A stretch of DNA of 64,000 bases. Source: Incurvaria masculella. Lineage: Eukaryota > Arthropoda > Insecta > Lepidoptera > Incurvariidae. Location of the stretch: the NCBI GenBank assembly GCA_946894095.1, contig OX335657.1, forward strand, positions 8,618,001 to 8,682,000, given 5' to 3'. Position 1 is the first letter of the stretch; each line of letters opens with the position of its first letter. The notes beneath the pieces are model-generated. The model saw only the letters and a program-made list of their open reading frames with translations, was not told the DNA's origin and ran no database searches. The position numbers and the translations under genes are program-made. Shown in pieces: positions 58,870-64,000 of the stretch.

Positions 58870-59112
58870 AGGTGCCAGCTCCGCTCAGGTCAATGTCGTT
58901 TCGGACTGATGTCAGGCCTAACCTAACATTGTATGTTATATGAGTTTCCCATACAAACTTTCATCCACCTTTTCACCCCCTTCTAGTTTAATTTTCACCA
59001 CAAAAGATAGCCTATTTCCTTTCCCAAGGTCCGGAATTCAACAAAATTTGTTTTAACAGTTTCGGCCTGAAAACGTAATGGAGTTACTTTCTCATTTATA
59101 ATATTAGTATAG
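58870..59112 (+). mobile_element. 3' tail of an RTE-type LINE
   Basis: TTTCATCCACCTTTTCACCC, GGCCTGAAAACGTAATGGAG and TTACTTTCTCATTTATAATATTAG are the tail words common to lepidopteran RTE-like elements (compare 9360-9545, opposite strand). Confidence 0.6.
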
Positions 59113-59479
59113 ATTAAACGTGTATTTAGACGTAAGGGAGTTCTGCCCTAGTCATTTCTCCGTGTTTTTGTTAATCCTGTCCAGTTTTGCTTTGAATCAA
59201 AATGATAGTACAAAGTATTACATGAATATTATCGGTTAAGTTGCTGTTTTTTCTTTCCCACTATTTACCTTTTGCTGGTAGCACACACATATTTCGCAAT
59301 ATGAAGCAAACTCAGTTCTTAATTTTTTTACGAACTAACTAGGTAACATTTAGTTGATTTGATGGACCTCTAAGCAAACCTCCAATACGGGGATAACAGG
59401 GGGACCGGTGCGCCACGTGCCCCACGGAGGTGTACGATTTAATTAATTTCATATGCACACCCTCATTTATATTTTCATT

Positions 59480-59625
59480 AATTTATATTTTAAAAGGGTT
59501 TAAGCCAACCCAGGTGATTCCATTGGATGAAAAGATGGTTGAAGTGGCAATAAGAAAATTGTCCTCATCAGTGCTCATAAAGGTAAGATCCTGAAATGGC
59601 ACCTAATTCTTTCGGGAATGCCGTG
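59480..59625 (+). mobile_element. SINE fragment, plus orientation
   Basis: AAAGGGTTTAAGCCAACCCA, GGATGAAAAGATGGTTGAAG and GTGGCAATAAGAAAATTGTC are followed by GGCACCTAATTCTTTCGGGA: the middle of the tRNA-related SINE. Confidence 0.65.
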
Positions 59626-59629
59626 TATT

Positions 59630-61800
59630 TTATATCATAATTAGTTTTCTATGAAAAATGTTATTTTAAAATATTAATATTTTGATTAGGCAAATAATTT
59701 TTTTTTGCATACAAGTACACCTAGCCTCTCAAGCGATGCCGGTATTTATAAGGTCACCTTTTTAAAGCAAACTCAACCGGTCTATGTGTAGTGCTGTGCC
59801 ACGTATCGAAACAAAGAAAGAGAAAGGAAGTGGTGAAGTTAAGTCACCGCACCCCTGAGCTGCAACCGGCTCAAAAATATGGCCTCAAATTTTAACATAA
59901 TAACGACAGCAACTTGGTTATTTATTCCCTTTGCCACAATATATTTATTATAAACAAAATTTTATTTGAAAAGGATCAAGAAATTAATAACAATAAAAAC
60001 ACCAGTCTTTAAATAAAAGTGTTAATTTATCATGATAAATTGTTATTACATTAAAACACAATACACGACATGTTGTTCAGACGATAAAATTTTAACAAAT
60101 ATTTTTAAATGAAAATAAAATCAGTCTTGTTAAATGGCCAAATACTGCATGAAGACAGAAAGTCTCTTCTAACGAAGAATAATTTTTAACATAAAAACAC
60201 ATATGACCATGAATTGGAAGCTAAACCGATTGGCATAACATTTTACATGTCCTTAAATATGTACACACAATTATTGTGTTTGTTCAGATTATTTCATCGC
60301 CCATTCCATTAAAAGAAGATGTTATCACAGTTGTTATTGTTATGGAGAACCGGGTATTACAATTTGTATTTGAAATATGTATATTAAAAAAATAGCAACA
60401 ATAACAAATAAACGACACAAAATAAAACAGAAATACACTATACAACGATATTTCTCACAGCAATAAACCTAAGATATAGAGCATTCCTATTGAACCTCCA
60501 TGCATATCGTAGACAAATGTGTTATAGCTATGTTTCAACCATAGATGCAATTTAGAAGACTGAGTGAGAAATGTGTTCAAGACAGATTTATTCGCAATTG
60601 AAGCCAAAGACAGTGCTACCAGGGAAGTAACTCTAGTTTCTTTAAGAATCCAGGCCCAACGCTAAGCTAAAGGCATCCTACAGAATATGGATGGGTAAGC
60701 AGAGGTCGAGAGCAGAGCAATCTTCCGTCATATTCCGCACTCTAGCTGATGAGGCTTGACGCGAATGAATGCTTATTATGCAAATCGAAATTCCAGTTTT
60801 TTTTCGTGGTTCCAGACATTTTGTTGAAGTCACGTCACTAATTTGTATAGGGACCACAAAAAAAAGAACAGAATTTAGATTTATGCAATAAGGATTTATT
60901 TTATTATTTATTACATCCTATTCATGAATTTTCTTTAACTTTATTTTCTTTATCCCGAAATACCTCGTATAGGTAATCACAGTAGAGAGAAACAATTAGA
61001 TCTAATTATCATATTGATGGAGTTTGACTTAGGAATACTTTCTTTTCCAGTGTAGCGATAAAAACACGTGGGTACATTCACATCACATTTAGTGAATTCG
61101 GAAACCTTTTTTAGGATCCAGTTCCACTGCACATTAACCACTTGATATAATGCACTTCTGAATCTGAGGCCGCTGCTATTCACTCAAAATTAATTCTGAC
61201 ATTCACACTGATTTCGTATGCTCTATACTTTAGGATTATTATTCTGAGGTTTATTAACATAACATATTATGTTACATTGGTTTATATCTGGATGTGTAAA
61301 GGCACAATGTTTTTGGATAAATAGCATTCAGATAACACTTTAAAAAAAATTTATATTACACTAAATTCGGGAAAACCAATTCAGAGCCTCTAAATAGATC
61401 ATATAACTTTTTATACCAAAGAGCTATATTTCTAAATATAGCTTATGGAGTCAAAGGCAAACTATACTAAGTTTTTCTAATTGGTTCTTTGCATTGCAAT
61501 TCGTTACTTTGTGACAGTCTGCAGGAATGCAGGAAGTTAAAGAATAGTTACTATAAAATTGTCTTTCATTTCTGTTCTGTCAAATATCCTTCACATTCAG
61601 GCATGCACACGATTTATTTGGCCCTAAGAATGTTATAAAATTATTAATAAAATTCATATGAACAATTGAAATCATCATTCGAGTAAAAATTTAATTTCGC
61701 AAACATTCTGCATTGATCTCCACTTGAGCATTCACTCAGTGCACACCACTCGTAAAACTAATATGACACGAGCGTCGCGCGTCCATTCTGGACAGTCCTC
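59630..61800. other. AT-rich intergenic DNA, no gene supported
   Basis: Very AT-rich. Short open frames (for example 60977-61183, -) lack domains. It may include the 3' UTR of the minus-strand zinc-ribbon gene ending at 61833, but no boundary is visible. Confidence 0.4.
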
Positions 61801-61832
61801 TCATGGTGTCCCCTTTGAGTCCGTCGTCGGGT

Positions 61833-62095
61833 TCAGAGCGCGAGCCTCTTGGCGCCGCACTCGATGCAGAACTTGGCCGCGTCGGGGAAGCGGCTGCCGC
61901 ACTCGTGGCAGAAGCGCGAGAGCCGCGCCGGCGCGGCGGAGGCGGCCGCGGGGGAGGGGGAGGGTGAGGCGCGCGGCGGCGCACGCAGCGACTCCGTCGA
62001 CGAAGCGGAGAGTTCCCCCCGCCGCTCGGAGCGCCACGAGCGCGACGAGGGAGTGCGGTGCCCCGACGACGCGTGCGATGTACCACGCTGCACCA
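61833..62095 (-). CDS. Last exon of a gene with a C-terminal zinc ribbon (partial)
   Basis: Minus strand. A TCATTGCAG acceptor precedes the exon at 62095 and a TGA ends it at 61833. The frame gives about 87 aa: a serine/arginine- and proline-rich, low-complexity stretch (HASSGHRTPSSRSWRSERRG..., PSPSPAAASAAPA), then RFCHECGSRFPDAAKFCIEC with GAKRLAL at the end. The two CxxCG knuckles (FCHECG and FCIECG) 13 residues apart form a classic four-cysteine zinc ribbon right at the C-terminus. High GC matches the other real exons in the window. Upstream exons should lie at higher coordinates or outside the window; I could not find them. The gene family is not identified. Confidence 0.65.
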
Positions 62096-62489
62096 CTGCA
62101 ATGACGGAGCATTATTTTTTTACGCTGTTTGTGTACGAATTTACGCTGAGCTTTGCAGACAAGAAGTTAGATAGCAAATTGAAGGGATCACCCCTAATAA
62201 GTGTTCATGATGAGGCGATCAAAATAAGACAGCTAACTAAAGATGTGTGTCAAAGCATGCGCGCTGAAAACGCGTTGTTTGGCCAGGCCTTTAAACTTTG
62301 CCAAGAACCAAAGAGACAATATAAAGCCAGAAGAAAATATGTTCCTAGCAAATTTATATGTGTATTACTGCGCTGTCAAAAAGTAGTTGTCTCATGGATG
62401 CATGGAGGCCGATTGATAACAAACGTACATAGAATACAACTTTGTGTGCCACTCCATGTGGCACACAAAGTTGCAACTCCTAATGTAAT

Positions 62490-62770
62490 ATTTTTTTGTG
62501 TAACAGGAAATGGAACCACACCCACAGTCATATTAGCCCAGCACACCACATTCCCAAACGATAAACCTAGGACCTTTCCTTTATGAACACGGCTACATTA
62601 AGCTGAATGGAAAACGTGGACAATTTTTCATTGCCACTTCGATTTTCTTTTCATCCAATGTGATGGTACCAACTCAGGCGGGCTTAACCCTACCACCTAG
62701 TAAGGAAAGAGGACCTATAGTTTTACATGGATTCCGAAACATGCGTGTATGCGTTACGAAATGGACTTAA
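62490..62770 (-). mobile_element. tRNA-related SINE, partial copy
   Basis: CATATTAGCCCAGCACACCA, GGACCTTTCCTTTATGAACA, GGACAATTTTTCATTGCCAC, ACCACCTAGTAAGGAAAGAG and GTTTTACATGGATTCCGAAA. Confidence 0.75.
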
Positions 62771-62879
62771 CCAACTCAGAAAGATAATTTAGTAGGTTTA
62801 ATATAGATAGGCTAAAAAAAAACAAGTTTTTTTAAACTGGTATGACTAATGTACTGTAAAGTTTGTATTAGATACATAT

Positions 62880-63310
62880 ATACTTTTATTTTATTTTATA
62901 TGGGAAATCAACAGCTTACATATCTAGTACAATTTAGAAAATTAAAATTACCTTAAACTAAAGCCAATTACAGATTTCCTCTAATTATCGTTACAATTTT
63001 GTAGATTCATATAAGTAGTATAAAATGCGTGAAAAGAGAAAAAAGGAGAACAAGTGAAAATACATTGTAGTATACATTACATTACATTACCTGTGCATGT
63101 TTGTGTAGGTAGGGCAAGTTACAAAAGAGTACGTGAGTGAGTGTGTGGGTGTGGGTGTGGGAGGGTGAGAGGGTGGGGGTGAGAGTGTGTATATTTATAT
63201 ATATACTTGCGTTGGAGTGATAGGGTTTGCTTGCATGTGATTGTTGATAAAAGAGGTGCCAATTAATTGTTTTTTGTAGTTGAAAAAAAGTAGTCGTTGT
63301 AGATACGGCA
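62880..63310. other. AT-rich sequence with (GTGTGG)-type low complexity
   Basis: 63130-63190 is a purine/GT-rich simple repeat (GTGAGTGAGTGTGTGGGTGT...). No gene is seen. Confidence 0.5.
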
Positions 63311-63830
63311 TAAACATCAGCTTACGATTGGTATAACCTTTTTGAAAAGGGCCACGAGGACGTTGAAGATGCCGAGAGACATGGGCGGCCAAGAACATCG
63401 ACTACTGATGACATCATCAATATAATCAAAGAATTGGTGCTTTTCAATCGCCGAATCACTAATAGAGAGGTGGCAGAGGAAGATGCTATTCCATACGGAT
63501 TTTGTGAATCACATTTTGGGCATATCTCCAGGCCGCCAATTTTCAACAATAGCAGTATCAGAAAGACATGGCTCAGTAAGAAGTTACTATATTTGCCCGA
63601 CTTGGCCACATGCTTCTTGTTCCCAAAGACTAAGAGAACTTTGAAAAGGACATTATTTCACGACCATGCAGGAGATAAAGATCGAATTGCTTAAGGAACT
63701 GAAGTCCATATAAAAAATTGCAAAAAATCATTCCGGAAATGGTATGAAGATTGGAAAAGATAATGGCAAAAGTGTATTTATTATATACGACGTTGATGGC
63801 TTTGAAGGGGGCCAATATTTTGAGGAATTT
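63311..63830 (+). pseudogene. Mariner transposase remnant with internal deletion
   Basis: From 63320 one frame reads AYDWYNLFEKGHEDVEDAER, HGRPRTSTTDDIINIIKELV, LFNRRITNREVAEEDAIPYG. This is the DNA-binding (HTH) half of a mariner transposase, with the usual WY-F--G-E-VED--R-GRPSTS order. It then jumps at about 63530 to YLPDLATCFLFPKTKRTLKR and KSFRKWYEDWKR, the C-terminal part. The catalytic core between them is deleted, and in the PDLA-C--FLFP box the two residues that include the last catalytic aspartate are missing. There are also stops at 63692 and 63761. Dead element. Confidence 0.85.
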
Positions 63831-64000
63831 TTTTTGACACTACTTTCATTTTTGTCTATTTTTTTATCAGCCCTTGTAAAAAAGTAGATTTGTAGTAGCA
63901 AAATCAGCTGTGTTTTTGGTGGTGGTTGAAAATGTTTTCAACCAGCACTAAAAACTTTAATAGTAAAAACAGGTAAGAGGTAAGGTCAATTGGCTGCTTA

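Overview
This window is nuclear DNA from an insect, almost certainly a moth or butterfly. Genes are split by GT..AG introns. GC-rich coding exons sit in AT-rich introns. Much of the DNA is transposable elements of lepidopteran type: a tRNA-headed SINE, the ubiquitous repeat beginning GGTTCCGTACC, RTE/CR1/Jockey-like LINE debris with (AAT)n tails, and many palindromic MITEs. I saw no bacterial-type operon, CRISPR array, rRNA gene or intact tRNA gene. Species was not determined.

Three complete protein-coding genes can be recognised and assembled exon by exon. (1) ISCA2, + strand, 19085-22360, two exons, 150 aa: mitochondrial A-type Fe-S assembly factor. (2) SDHA, - strand, 38625-52735, 13 exons, 661 aa: flavoprotein subunit of succinate dehydrogenase (complex II). 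(3) TAF11, + strand, 54402-58157, 5 exons, 291 aa: histone-fold subunit of TFIID. SDHA and TAF11 are divergent, with about 1.7 kb between their start codons. A fourth, unrecognised gene lies on the - strand at 28440-30946 (four phase-compatible exons, about 191 aa). A fifth is seen only as a last exon at 61833-62095 (-), encoding a C-terminal four-cysteine zinc ribbon. ISCA2 and SDHA are functionally linked, since complex II assembly depends on mitochondrial Fe-S maturation, but nothing in the sequence shows that this proximity is regulatory.

Layout: 1-19 kb has no recognised gene. It holds a 2.5-kb DNA transposon (1501-4002), many MITEs, GC-rich islands and decayed LINE fragments. 19-22.5 kb is ISCA2. 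22.5-28 kb is repeats, including a second, inverted copy of the 2.5-kb transposon (23491-25926). 28-31 kb is the unrecognised gene. 31-38.6 kb is AT-rich and repeat-bearing (TTAA-flanked MITE, CR1-like LINE tail, pogo/Tigger-like element). 38.6-58.2 kb is SDHA and TAF11, with introns full of repeats. 58-64 kb holds repeats, the zinc-ribbon exon and a mariner remnant.

The most distinctive structure is the pair of near-identical 2.5-kb elements in opposite orientation. Each has short CGAGGGGT termini and its own perfect 8-bp target-site duplication (AGTATTTC and GTTGGCGT), and both carry the same nested repeat and the same 70-bp tandem array. A second curiosity is a 51-bp 'micro-MITE' made almost only of its two inverted repeats, inserted inside another MITE at 9947-9997.
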